In this document: positions 34,623 to 42,777 of the stretch, piece by piece
Layout of the letters: every line of letters begins with the position of its first letter
How positions within the stretch are numbered: position 1 is the stretch's first letter
Source of the DNA: BRH-c25 sp964447145
GTDB taxonomy: Bacteria > Bacillota > Clostridia > Lutisporales > Lutisporaceae
DNA: 54,914 nt
Assembly: GCA_964447145.1 (NCBI GenBank)
Contig: CAYURW010000002.1
Span: 1 to 54,914 of the forward strand
Direction of reading: 5' to 3'
Position numbers and translations under genes: made by a program
Notes under the pieces: model-generated
What the model saw: only the letters and a program-made list of their open reading frames with translations
Told to the model about the DNA's origin: nothing
Database searches by the model: none

Positions 34623-35240
34623 ATGGCAGATATGGATACAGCAATAATACTTGCGGGAGGCAAAAGCAGCAGGATGGGTTTTGACAAACAGTTCCTGATG
34701 CTTAAGGACAGCTGCATGGTTGAAGTTATAGCAGCAAAATTGGAAAAGGTTTTCAATGAGATCATAATTGTAACAAATAAACCCGGAGAGTATGCGAAGT
34801 ACGGATACAAGCTGGCAGAGGATGAGGTATCCGGTTATGGCCCCCTTGCTGGAATACATGTGGGTCTCAAAAGCTCTAGCAGCCTGTTCAGCTATATAGT
34901 GGCCTGCGACATGCCTCTAATAAACATTGAATATACAAAGTATATGATGGAGCTTATAAGGCAGAATGATGGGAAGGCTGATGGGGTTATTACAAGGCTT
35001 GGTAATTGGATCGAACCTTTTAATGCATTTTATTCCAAAAACTTGATCAGTAGGATAGAAGAGAATATAAAAAAAGGGAAAATGCAGATAAACCTGTTTG
35101 TACAAGAATCAGACATGATTTATATAGATGAAGAAAAGGCAAAGGAATTTAGCCCGGGATGGGAGATGTTCACTAATATCAATACCTTGAGGGATTATGA
35201 AATGTTGATAGAAAAGATTAAAGGAGGTCAACTATGTTAG
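34623..35240 (+). CDS. mobA: Molybdenum cofactor guanylyltransferase MobA-like
   Basis: The 205-aa nucleotidyltransferase has the N-terminal LAGGKSSRMGFDKQFL (GTP/Mg-binding LAGGxSxRMGxDK), DMPL as the metal Asp site, and GVITRLGNWIEPFNAFYSK. It attaches a nucleotide to molybdopterin; MobA uses GTP, MocA-type enzymes use CTP. The Mo hydroxylase here would need the cytosine form, so MocA is the alternative. AGAGGT precedes the ATG. Confidence 0.85.
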   Translation: MADMDTAIILAGGKSSRMGFDKQFLMLKDSCMVEVIAAKLEKVFNEIIIVTNKPGEYAKYGYKLAEDEVSGYGPLAGIHVGLKSSSSLFSYIVACDMPLINIEYTKYMMELIRQNDGKADGVITRLGNWIEPFNAFYSKNLISRIEENIKKGKMQINLFVQESDMIYIDEEKAKEFSPGWEMFTNINTLRDYEMLIEKIKGGQLC

Positions 35241-35767
35241 AAAAAGTATTAGAACACAACAGGAAATTTGTACAGGAAAGAAAAGCCGCTGGGGAAGACA
35301 AGCCCATAAGCGGCCATGCCCAAAAGGATGCAATGGTATTTACCTGTATGGATACGAGGCTTGTCGGGCTTTTGGAGGATGCAATGGGTTTTGGCAGAGG
35401 AGATATAAAAATACTGAAAAACGCAGGCAATATTATAAGGGATAATTGCAGTGATGTAATAAGAAGTATTGCCGTAGGGACAGTATTGATGGGCTTAAAG
35501 GAAATATATGTTGTAGGCCATACTGATTGTGGAATGAGGAAGCAGAATGCGGAGGATATAAAGGTAAAAATGTCCGAGAGAGGCATTTCTGAGGATGCAA
35601 TAAAGGCGATAAACATAGAGGAATGGTTCGGGCTGATAAAAGACGAATCCGATAACATAAGGGATGCGGTTAACAAGCTCAAGGAATCTCCATATATACC
35701 GAAGGATGTTAATATATACGGATTATTGATGGACCCCGATACCGGGGAGATAAAGAACCTAGTGTAA
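35234..35767 (+). CDS. Beta-class carbonic anhydrase
   Basis: The 177-aa enzyme has zinc ligands C38, H96 and C99 (CMDTRL, GHTDCG) and the D40-R42 dyad. It interconverts CO2 and bicarbonate in the cytoplasm. AAAGGAGG overlaps the end of mobA and the start overlaps by 7 bases, so the genes are translationally coupled. The pairing with a molybdopterin gene and an FNT channel is notable. Confidence 0.93.
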   Translation: MLEKVLEHNRKFVQERKAAGEDKPISGHAQKDAMVFTCMDTRLVGLLEDAMGFGRGDIKILKNAGNIIRDNCSDVIRSIAVGTVLMGLKEIYVVGHTDCGMRKQNAEDIKVKMSERGISEDAIKAINIEEWFGLIKDESDNIRDAVNKLKESPYIPKDVNIYGLLMDPDTGEIKNLV

Positions 35768-35905
35768 GTTAACATAAGACAAAAAATAAAAATAAACTCT
35801 CTTAGAGTTATGGACAGAATGCGGGAAAAATGGTAAACTGATATTGTTAAAAAAATAATTAACTCACAATACTATTTAACAAGGTTTGATTGGAGGTCTG
35901 TATTA

Positions 35906-36715
35906 ATGGAGAAAAGAATACTTACTCCAAAGGAAATTGCACAGGCAACATGCGATGCAGGCAATGCAAAGGCGAATCTTTCAATTGCACAGATGATAGT
36001 GCTTGGGATTTTTGCAGGTGTGTATATTGGCTTTGGGGCACAGGGGGCAATAACAATAGGGCAGTCTCTTACAAAGATCGATATTGGTCTTCAAAAGTTT
36101 GCCTTTGCAGCTGCTTTCCCTGTAGGACTTATGTTAGTAGTTATTTGCGGAGCAGAACTTTTTACCGGAAACAATCTTATGACATTAGGATGCATTAACG
36201 GACGCTATGAGTTCAAAAATGTCCTAAAAAACTGGGGTGTCGTATACCTCGCCAATTTCATAGGTTCGGTGATACTTGCTCTACTGGTTGCAAAATCCGG
36301 GCTTATGGCAGCCGGAACACCCGCTGCTGAACTTGCTGTCGGAATAGCAACAAAAAAAGTTGCAATTGCTTTTGGGCCTGCGGTATTAAGAGGTATACTC
36401 TGCAATATCATCGTGGTTCTTGCTGTATGGATGGCTACAGGAGCAAGGGATGTAATAGGCAAAATATTTGCCTGCTGGTTCCCCATTATGCTGTTTGTAC
36501 TTTCCGGATATGAGCATAGCGTTGCAAATATGTACTTCATACCCCTCGGAATGTTCCTGGGAGCTCCTGTTACATGGGGCCAGGTATGGATAAACAACCT
36601 GATACCTGTTACAATAGGCAACCTGATCGGTGGAGCGGTTATAGTTCCGTTTTTCTACCATATAGCCTATATGAAGGCTCCAGCACCTGTTGTAGATAAG
36701 GATGTCAAGGCATAA
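35906..36715 (+). CDS. FNT family formate/nitrite channel
   Basis: The 269-aa membrane protein has six helices and the FNT motifs GIFAGVYIGFGA, CGAELFTGNNL, RGILCNIIVVLAVWMATGA and GYEHSVANMYFIPLG. The family moves small anions such as formate, nitrite or hydrosulfide. Formate is the natural guess next to Moco genes and carbonic anhydrase. TGGAGG precedes the ATG. Confidence 0.93.
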   Translation: MEKRILTPKEIAQATCDAGNAKANLSIAQMIVLGIFAGVYIGFGAQGAITIGQSLTKIDIGLQKFAFAAAFPVGLMLVVICGAELFTGNNLMTLGCINGRYEFKNVLKNWGVVYLANFIGSVILALLVAKSGLMAAGTPAAELAVGIATKKVAIAFGPAVLRGILCNIIVVLAVWMATGARDVIGKIFACWFPIMLFVLSGYEHSVANMYFIPLGMFLGAPVTWGQVWINNLIPVTIGNLIGGAVIVPFFYHIAYMKAPAPVVDKDVKA

Positions 36716-36749
36716 ATACAAGCAATTATATATAAATTTAATGAAAAAT

Positions 36750-36867
36750 AACAGATTTTCCGAGCCATAGCTTCTAAAGTTATCCATGAGGTTATGGCCG
36801 ATGGGCCGGTCCCATAAGGGTTTGGGGAGAAATCCCCCAGCCTCCCGTATTTGGAAAGGAAAATGTT
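36750..36867 (+). promoter_or_regulatory. Candidate molybdenum cofactor (Moco) riboswitch aptamer
   Basis: The segment sits directly upstream of moaA. Stem P1 is AACAgaTTTTCC (36750-36761) with GGAAAATGTT (36858-36867), and P2 is GCCATA (36764-36769) with TATGGC (36793-36798). The interior has GATGGGCCGGTCCC, a GGGG/CCCC hairpin and CCTCCCG...GGAAAGG near the 3' side. Layout, position and conserved-looking blocks agree with the Moco RNA motif. A covariance search would be decisive. Confidence 0.75.
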
Positions 36868-36913
36868 TTATTAAGTTTTCTATAAAACAATCCCTTTCGG
36901 GATTGTTTTTTTT
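36865..36913 (+). terminator. Expression platform: terminator with competing antiterminator
   Basis: The terminator is AAAACAATCCC (36884-36894), loop TTTC, GGGATTGTTTT (36899-36909), then more T. Alternatively GTTTTAT (36865-36871) pairs perfectly with ATAAAAC (36882-36888) and destroys the terminator. That strand also overlaps the 3' side of aptamer stem P1 (36858-36867), so folding of P1 frees the terminator. An OFF switch is predicted. Confidence 0.8.
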
Positions 36914-36968
36914 CGGAAAAGGCACATGGTATAATAGGATATGCTAATGAAAAAGGTGGGAACTGCAT

Positions 36969-37949
36969 ATGAAGGATGGACTGGGAAGGAATATCAACTA
37001 TTTGAGGATATCGATCACGGACAGATGCAATCTAAGATGCCGTTATTGTATGCCCGAACAGGGCATAGAGAAAAAGGGTCATTTGGAGATCCTGACATTA
37101 GAAGAAATTTTAGAGGTAGTCAGGGTATGCTCAGAATTAGGCATTAACAAAATAAGGCTCACCGGAGGCGAGCCTCTTGTCAGGGAGGGACTTATCGGGC
37201 TTATTAAGCAAATTGCATCCTTAAAGAGCATAAAAGATATTGCATTGACAACTAACGGGGTGCTGCTGAAGAAGTATGCCAGAGACTTGCGGGAGGCGGG
37301 ACTCAGAAGAATAAATATAAGCCTTGATACTATGAATGCCAAAAAGTATGAGTATATGACCAGAGGAGGAGACATCAAGCATGTGCTGGAGGGAATCGAT
37401 GAAGCATTGAAGGTGGGCCTTATCCCGCTGAAAATAAATACAGTATTGTCAAAGGGATTTAATGAAGATGAGATTGGGGATCTTATCAAATTGACACTCA
37501 ATGAGGAAATCGAAGTCCGGTTTATAGAAATGATGCCCTTGGGCCAAACAGCAGATTTTGCCTCGGAGCATTATTTGCCCAATTCAATAGTATTGGAACA
37601 ATTCAAAGAGCTGATACCGGTGGAAGCGGCAGACAAAAGCAGTCCTGCCAAATATTACAAGCTGCCTGGAGCAAAAGGGAGAGTCGGCTTTATCAATCCA
37701 ATAAGTCATGGATTTTGCAGTAATTGTAACAGGTTAAGGCTTACAGCGGACGGAAAGCTCAAGCCCTGCCTCCATTCTGACAAAGAAATTGATATCAAGG
37801 GAATACTAAGGGGCGGGGATAGGATTGATAAGAATAAATCATTGCGGGAGGCAGTATCGGAAGCGATACAGTCCAAGCCTGAGCATCACACACTGAACGA
37901 TTTGTGCAGTAAGCCCGTTGAAAGAGATATGTATAAGATAGGAGGATGA
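36969..37949 (+). CDS. moaA: GTP 3',8-cyclase MoaA
   Basis: The 326-aa radical SAM enzyme catalyses the first step of molybdopterin synthesis, converting GTP to 3',8-cyclo-7,8-dihydro-GTP. The N-terminal cluster is at C20, C24, C27 and the C-terminal substrate cluster at C250, C253, C267. The chain ends in the essential Gly-Gly tail (MYKIGG). It lies behind the riboswitch-like leader. moaC, moaE and moeA are not in the window. Confidence 0.97.
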   Translation: MKDGLGRNINYLRISITDRCNLRCRYCMPEQGIEKKGHLEILTLEEILEVVRVCSELGINKIRLTGGEPLVREGLIGLIKQIASLKSIKDIALTTNGVLLKKYARDLREAGLRRINISLDTMNAKKYEYMTRGGDIKHVLEGIDEALKVGLIPLKINTVLSKGFNEDEIGDLIKLTLNEEIEVRFIEMMPLGQTADFASEHYLPNSIVLEQFKELIPVEAADKSSPAKYYKLPGAKGRVGFINPISHGFCSNCNRLRLTADGKLKPCLHSDKEIDIKGILRGGDRIDKNKSLREAVSEAIQSKPEHHTLNDLCSKPVERDMYKIGG

Positions 37950-37961
37950 TCAGAGAGAGAT

Positions 37962-38396
37962 ATGAAGGGCAAGGTAATAGCTGTAAATATCAGCGATAAG
38001 AAGGGTATATTCAAAACAACCATAGACCTGGGTGAGTTTAAGGCCGGCCACGGGCTGGAGGGCGATGCCCATGCAGGCAGTTGGCACAGGCAAGTGAGCC
38101 TTTTGGCGGTAGAGAGCATAGATAAAATGAAGGCCCTGGGGATTGAGGGGCTCTGCCCGGGGAAATTTGCAGAGAACCTTACTACTGAGGGAATAGAGGT
38201 CTGGAAGCTGCCTGTAGGAACCAGACTTAAAATTGGGGATACGCTCCAGGAGGTAACGCAGATAGGCAAGGAATGCCATACAAAATGTGAAATATATAAT
38301 AAGGTGGGCAGCTGTATAATGCCCACGGAAGGAATATTTACAAGGGTTTTGGAGGGCGGAGAAATAAAAGCCGGAGACGGAATAGAAATATTATAG
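37962..38396 (+). CDS. MOSC domain protein
   Basis: The 144-aa stand-alone MOSC domain (GLEGDAHAGSWHRQVSLLAVESIDKM; GKFAENLTTEGIEVWKLPVGTRLKIGDTLQEVTQIGKECH) has the conserved C-terminal cysteine in the GKECH segment. MOSC proteins bind molybdenum cofactor or move sulfur to it. It starts 12 bases after moaA in the same operon and ends at a strong terminator, consistent with a two-gene Moco unit. Confidence 0.9.
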   Translation: MKGKVIAVNISDKKGIFKTTIDLGEFKAGHGLEGDAHAGSWHRQVSLLAVESIDKMKALGIEGLCPGKFAENLTTEGIEVWKLPVGTRLKIGDTLQEVTQIGKECHTKCEIYNKVGSCIMPTEGIFTRVLEGGEIKAGDGIEIL

Positions 38397-38400
38397 GAGT

Positions 38401-38440
38401 AAAGGGATAAGGAAAGGAACCTTATCCCTTTGTATTTTTT
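38401..38440 (+). terminator. Intrinsic terminator of moaA-MOSC
   Basis: AAAGGGATAAGG (38401-38412) and CCTTATCCCTTT (38420-38431) form a 12-bp perfect stem with a 7-nt loop, followed by GTATTTTTT. Confidence 0.95.
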
Positions 38441-38443
38441 CCC

Positions 38444-38472
38444 TTGACAATGGAATATAATTCCTGTATTAT
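38444..38472 (+). promoter_or_regulatory. Sigma-A promoter of the TetR-FAD oxidoreductase operon
   Basis: TTGACA (38444-38449), a 17-base spacer and TATTAT (38467-38472). It lies immediately downstream of the moaA-MOSC terminator and immediately upstream of an operator-like palindrome. Confidence 0.8.
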
Positions 38473-38490
38473 ATTGAATATAAATTCAAT
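38473..38490 (+). promoter_or_regulatory. Operator-like palindrome ATTGAAT-ATAA-ATTCAAT
   Basis: Perfect 7-bp arms with a 4-base spacer directly abut the -10 box and would cover the transcription start. A third ATTCAAT half-site lies at 38499-38505 next to the tetR ATG. This is a typical position for self-repression by the TetR protein encoded next. Confidence 0.65.
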
Positions 38491-38505
38491 GAATGGAGAT
38501 TCAAT

Positions 38506-39087
38506 ATGGTTACAAGAGAAGAGCAAAAAGAGAAGCGAAGGTTTGAGATTCTCAATACAGCCCTTGATTTGTTTATCATCAAAGGCTATGCCGCAACAAA
38601 AATCAGTGACATAGCCGGGCGGGCGGGTATGAGTGTGGGGCTTATGTTTCATTATTTTAAGTCCAAAGAGATTCTATATAAGGAGCTTATTAAAATAGGC
38701 ATTTCAGCTCCTATGAGAATAATGGCCCGGGACAATACCGAACCGCTATTATTTTTTGAAAGCTCTACGGAATTGATATTGGGGGCCATTAAGGCTGAAC
38801 CCTTTACTGCAAAAATGTTTGTTCTTATGGACAGGGCATATCAAAACGATGCAACTCCTCAGGATATAAAGGATATGCTTTCCGGATTTGATGTTTACAG
38901 CCAAACTGTTGCGGTAATAAAAAAAGGCCAAGAAAACGGTTCTATCCGGGAAGGAGACCCCCTTGCTTTAGGTATCGCATATTGGAGTGCCATTCAGGGA
39001 ATTGCCGGTCAGCTTGCCCTTGACCCGGGGCTGCCTTGCCCGGAAAGTAAATGGATAATAGATATTTTGAGGAGGAGACCTGAATGA
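38506..39087 (+). CDS. TetR/AcrR family transcriptional regulator
   Basis: The 193-aa protein has an N-terminal TetR helix-turn-helix (ILNTALDLFIIKGYAATKISDIAGRAGMSVGLMFHYFKSKEILYKEL) at about 13-60 and a variable ligand-binding C-terminal domain. It overlaps the FAD oxidoreductase start by 4 bases (ATGA), so it probably controls that operon and itself through the palindrome upstream. The effector is unknown. Confidence 0.93.
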   Translation: MVTREEQKEKRRFEILNTALDLFIIKGYAATKISDIAGRAGMSVGLMFHYFKSKEILYKELIKIGISAPMRIMARDNTEPLLFFESSTELILGAIKAEPFTAKMFVLMDRAYQNDATPQDIKDMLSGFDVYSQTVAVIKKGQENGSIREGDPLALGIAYWSAIQGIAGQLALDPGLPCPESKWIIDILRRRPE

Positions 39088-40571
39088 AAAAAGTAATCAT
39101 TGTAGGAGCAGGAATTGCCGGACTGACAGCGGCCATCTACGCATGCAAAAGCGGATTTAATGTCAAAATATACGAAAGCCATAGTATCCCGGGAGGCGCA
39201 TGCACCAGCTGGCGGAGAAAGGGATATTTATTTGAGGGAGGACTGCACTGGCTGACAGGCTCTTCTCCGGATAACCCTCTTAACAAGCTTTGGAGGGAAG
39301 TTGGGGCCCTTGATGACGATATTGCCATTTATAACCGGGATCCTTTTTTCTCCGTAGAATATAAAGGACAGACAGCACATCTTTATCGGGATATTGATAA
39401 GCTCCGAAGTCATCTCCTTGAGATATCTCCGGAGGATGAAAGGGAAATTAACGGGTTTTGCAGAGATGTAGAAAAGTTTATAAAAATCGTCAATATGTCC
39501 ATGGAGAAAATTCTAACACCTCCATCAACTGTTTTTGGTATATTTCCTGCTTTGTTTCGTATGCCCTTTTATGGGAATCAAACAGCAAAAGAATACTCAG
39601 AACGTTTCAAAAGCCCTATTTTGCAGAGGTTGCTCCAGAATATTGTCGGCACCGAGAATAGTGCTATAGCAATGATTTTTACTTTTGCTACCCTTGCCTC
39701 GGGGGATGGGGGGTATCCTGAGGGAGGTTCCCTTGCCATGACAGGGAGGATGGCAAAGTATTTTGAGGCCTTGGGAGGAACTATTGAATACGGAAGGAAG
39801 ATAGATAAGGTATGGGTCCGGGACGGCATTGCACAAGGAGTTGTTGCAGGTGGCGATTGCATTGAGGCGGATGCGGTCATAGTCACTCAGGACACTCTCG
39901 CAGCTGTTGACAAGCTATTTGACTCCCCAATTAATGAACCATGGGCACAAAGGATGCGGCAGGTTACAAAGCCCATACTCAATACCTTTGTATGCCTGGG
40001 AGTGGAGGCAGATTTGTCCGATTTGCCGGGGGGCATTAACCTTATTATTGAAGAGCCCGTATTCTGCGCAGATGTGCCCTTGCATTGCATAGATTTAAAC
40101 AATTATGCGGGTTATAAAGGGTATGCACCGGAGGGGTGCACTGCTGTGACCTCCATAATTTCGGGGGACAGCTACGCTTATTGGAAGGCTTGCAAAGCCA
40201 ACGGCACCTATGAATCAGAAAAACAAAAGCTGGCAGAAGCATTAATAAGAATACTGGCTGACAAATATCCTCAGACTGCCGGAAAGATTGCAGTTTGGGA
40301 TGTGGCGACCCCCCTGACCTATGAAAGATATTTGGGCTCCTATAAAGGCTCCTGGATGTCCATAATGGGCAAGGGGCAAAAAATGGCGAATTATCCTTCA
40401 AAACCCAAGACCATACAAAATCTATACTTTGCAGGGCAGAGGCTAATGGGGCCGGGAGGATTGCCTGTGGCGGCACAAACGGGGAAAAAGGCAGCCCAGT
40501 GTTTATGTAAGGATAAGGGCATAGCTTTTAACCTGATGCACAAGAAGTCCCCCACCCTTAGCAAAGCATAG
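39084..40571 (+). CDS. FAD-dependent oxidoreductase, phytoene-desaturase-like (CrtI/COG1233 type)
   Basis: The 495-aa flavoprotein has the dinucleotide motif VGAGIAGLTAAIYACKSGFNVKIYESHSIPGGACTSW at the N-terminus and the C-terminal FAD signature NLYFAGQRLMGPGGLPVAAQTGKKAAQ. This matches the amine-oxidase/phytoene-desaturase superfamily. No other carotenoid gene is nearby, so the substrate may be a different unsaturated or lipid-like compound. It overlaps tetR by 4 bases and is followed 15 bases later by a metallo-hydrolase. Confidence 0.88.
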   Translation: MKKVIIVGAGIAGLTAAIYACKSGFNVKIYESHSIPGGACTSWRRKGYLFEGGLHWLTGSSPDNPLNKLWREVGALDDDIAIYNRDPFFSVEYKGQTAHLYRDIDKLRSHLLEISPEDEREINGFCRDVEKFIKIVNMSMEKILTPPSTVFGIFPALFRMPFYGNQTAKEYSERFKSPILQRLLQNIVGTENSAIAMIFTFATLASGDGGYPEGGSLAMTGRMAKYFEALGGTIEYGRKIDKVWVRDGIAQGVVAGGDCIEADAVIVTQDTLAAVDKLFDSPINEPWAQRMRQVTKPILNTFVCLGVEADLSDLPGGINLIIEEPVFCADVPLHCIDLNNYAGYKGYAPEGCTAVTSIISGDSYAYWKACKANGTYESEKQKLAEALIRILADKYPQTAGKIAVWDVATPLTYERYLGSYKGSWMSIMGKGQKMANYPSKPKTIQNLYFAGQRLMGPGGLPVAAQTGKKAAQCLCKDKGIAFNLMHKKSPTLSKA

Positions 40572-40586
40572 GGGGTGGGAGTTTAG

Positions 40587-41303
40587 ATGAAAATGCGCAT
40601 ATACAATATTGGCGGATATGTGATAAAAAATTATTTGCTGGAGACGCCTAAGGGCATTATTGCTATAGATACCGGTTATCCCGGTGGCGCTCAAAAATTC
40701 AGATGCTGCTTCGAAAAGAGGTGGCCCCTTTCTGAACTCAAATATATATTTCTTACCCATCATCATGATGATCATGCCGGATTCTTGGGGGATTTACTTA
40801 AAATGACTAATGCAATGGTTATTTTGCATCCTCTGGCTATACAGGCTTTGGAAAGAGGAAAGAGCAACGAGCCTCCGGGCGCGGGGTATTCATCCGTCCC
40901 TGCATCCCTGTTCGGCAAAATAAAAAAGGATTTTTCTTTTCCGCCCGTAGAGCCTGGGAACAGGGCTATTCTCGTTCATAACGAAAATGAACAGGTTTTT
41001 GAGGATATGGGGTTGCCTGTTCACATTTTATTTTTGCCGGGGCATACGGCGGATTCCATAGGTCTCTTTCTGCCGGAAACAGGGCTGCTCTTTTGCGGGG
41101 ACGCCGCTATGAATGCCGTCATCAGCATTGCCCGTCATACTATTTGGATTGAAGATGCAGAAGAATATGGGAGGTCCTGGGATAAAATGATAGCGCTTAA
41201 CCCTGAAAGAATATATCCCTCTCATGGGATTCCATTTTCCCCAAAGGATTTGATCAAATACAGGCATTATATGGACGGAAGAAAATTGATAAGATTTGAG
41301 TAA
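40587..41303 (+). CDS. MBL-fold metallo-hydrolase
   Basis: The 238-aa metallo-beta-lactamase-fold protein has the metal motif THHHDDHAGFLGD near residue 58, LPGHTADSIG, CGDAAM and PSHGIPF. The substrate is unknown. GGGGGTGGGAG precedes the ATG. It is probably the third gene of the TetR operon, suggesting a small detoxification or catabolic unit with the FAD enzyme. Confidence 0.9.
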   Translation: MKMRIYNIGGYVIKNYLLETPKGIIAIDTGYPGGAQKFRCCFEKRWPLSELKYIFLTHHHDDHAGFLGDLLKMTNAMVILHPLAIQALERGKSNEPPGAGYSSVPASLFGKIKKDFSFPPVEPGNRAILVHNENEQVFEDMGLPVHILFLPGHTADSIGLFLPETGLLFCGDAAMNAVISIARHTIWIEDAEEYGRSWDKMIALNPERIYPSHGIPFSPKDLIKYRHYMDGRKLIRFE

Positions 41304-41314
41304 TAGGCTGTAAA

Positions 41315-41385
41315 TGCCCGTGCGATTTTTTGCTGCGCAAAACGCACATGGGCGAATATCATAAATTCTTGCGAATTTATGATAT
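41315..41385. repeat. 71-bp direct repeat, copy 1 (two hairpins)
   Basis: The unit starts TGCCCGTGCG and ends TTTATGATAT. It folds into GCCCGTGCG...CGCACATGGGC with an inner TTTTGC/GCAAAA stem, then the perfect 13-bp hairpin ATATCATAAATTC-TTGC-GAATTTATGATAT. It is identical to copy 2. Confidence 0.95.
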
Positions 41386-41387
41386 CC

Positions 41388-41409
41388 CATATGCGATATC
41401 TCGCATATA
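41388..41409. repeat. Small palindrome between the 71-bp repeats
   Basis: TATGCGA and TCGCATA, 4 bases apart, form a hairpin in the 41-base spacer between the two copies. Confidence 0.75.
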
Positions 41410-41426
41410 GGATATATTTTATTATG

Positions 41427-41497
41427 TGCCCGTGCGATTTTTTGCTGCGCAAAACGCACATGGGCGAATATCATAAATTCTTGCGAATTTATGATAT
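41427..41497. repeat. 71-bp direct repeat, copy 2
   Basis: Identical to 41315-41385. It ends 54 bases before the DMT transporter gene; its last bases (TATAAT at 41495-41500) could serve as a -10 box for that gene. Confidence 0.95.
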
Positions 41498-41550
41498 AAT
41501 TAGATATTAACTATGTATTACAAATCTGACAAACATGAGGGGATACAATA

Positions 41551-42459
41551 ATGATGACAAATATTATCCAGTCCCATATAGGGGAAATAGCCGCATTGGC
41601 TACGGCATTATGCTGGACTCTTAATGCAATTGCCTTTGAATTTGCAGGCAAGGAGGTAGGTTCCTTATCGGTAAGCTATATAAGGTTGTTTGTAGCCTTT
41701 GCCCTTTTGAGCATCTGTTCGTTCTTTGCAAGAGGGCTTGCCCTTCCTACCGATGCGACAGGGTATACATGGTTATGGCTGTCTATTTCCGGCCTTCTTG
41801 GTTTTGTGCTGGGGGACTTGTTCCTTTTTGAGGCTTTTGTGGAAATAGGCTCAAGAATATCATTGCTGATAATGTCGGCGGCTCCTCCCATAACAGCCTT
41901 AGCCGGATATTTGATCATGGGGGAAAGGATTTCCCTTATAGGCCTGGCAGGAATGTTCATAACAATGTTGGGTATATGCCTTGTGATACTCAGCCGGAAC
42001 CCGGAGGAGAAAAAGGTGGGGTTCAACCGACCGGTAAAAGGCCTTGTATGTGCCTCCCTTGGAGCACTGGGGCAAGCCTCGGGGCTTGTTTTCAGCAAAC
42101 TGGGAATGGGCACCTACAATGCTTTTTCAGCTACTCAGATTAGGCTTGTTGCTGCTTTTGTCGGTTATACAATTATAATAACGGCAGGGAGAAAATGGCC
42201 TGAAATAAAAGCTTCTTTTGCTCATAAAAAGGCTATCGGGCAAATAGCAATAGGGGCAGTACTGGGCCCGTTTATCGGAGTCACCCTTTCACTTATTGCG
42301 CTGCAGTATACAGCTTCCGGCATTGTTTCATCCATTTCCTCCATATCGCCGGTCATTATAATTCCTGCTTCTATAATGATTTTTAAAGAAAAGGTGCTTT
42401 CAAAGGAGATATTAGGGGCTTTTATTTCTATAGCAGGGGTAGTCTTGCTTTTCCTGTAG
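41551..42459 (+). CDS. EamA/DMT family transporter
   Basis: The 302-aa membrane protein has about ten transmembrane helices in two EamA repeats (first half ending near LVILSRNP, second starting VKGLVCASLGALGQASGLVFSKLG). The drug/metabolite transporter superfamily exports or imports small metabolites; the substrate cannot be assigned. GAGGGGATACAATA precedes the ATG. Confidence 0.93.
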   Translation: MMTNIIQSHIGEIAALATALCWTLNAIAFEFAGKEVGSLSVSYIRLFVAFALLSICSFFARGLALPTDATGYTWLWLSISGLLGFVLGDLFLFEAFVEIGSRISLLIMSAAPPITALAGYLIMGERISLIGLAGMFITMLGICLVILSRNPEEKKVGFNRPVKGLVCASLGALGQASGLVFSKLGMGTYNAFSATQIRLVAAFVGYTIIITAGRKWPEIKASFAHKKAIGQIAIGAVLGPFIGVTLSLIALQYTASGIVSSISSISPVIIIPASIMIFKEKVLSKEILGAFISIAGVVLLFL

Positions 42460-42777
42460 AAACAAAGGATAGGCTGGGAGCAAAGTCCATAAACAATCCG
42501 ACCGTTAAACTGTTTGGAAAACATATGAATTTTTTGAAAAGAAATTGATCGACAATATTAAGTAGATGAAGTCTATGATAGCACAGTAAAGGGGCTGGGG
42601 ATCATTCATAAAGCATACACTGTGGGCATGTCATATTTACTCTGTCCATGTGTGGCGACCCTAAAGACTATTCAATCTGCTTGGGAATAGATGCCAGGAT
42701 AATGCAATAAGAGAAAGGGGAATGGGAGAGCATGCCCGCACAGGCGTATTCTCCCATTCCCCTCGTCCTCCTGGTAC
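42460..42777. other. Intergenic region between convergent genes
   Basis: Only the livF-side terminator palindrome (42717-42762) is recognisable. No gene or RNA was seen in 42460-42716. Confidence 0.6.
42717..42762 (-). terminator. Terminator-like palindrome downstream of livF
   Basis: GGGGAATGGGAGA (42717-42729) and TCTCCCATTCCCC (42750-42762) form a perfect 13-bp stem 15 bases past the livF stop. The U-tract on the minus strand is short (TTTCTC). Confidence 0.75.

Noticed and set aside
39084..40571. Carotenoid biosynthesis locus
   Set aside because: Only a CrtI-like flavoprotein is present; no phytoene or squalene synthase or other pathway gene is in the window.
41315..41497. CRISPR array
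   Set aside because: Only two 71-bp units, far too long, with internal hairpins and one palindromic spacer; no cas genes nearby.
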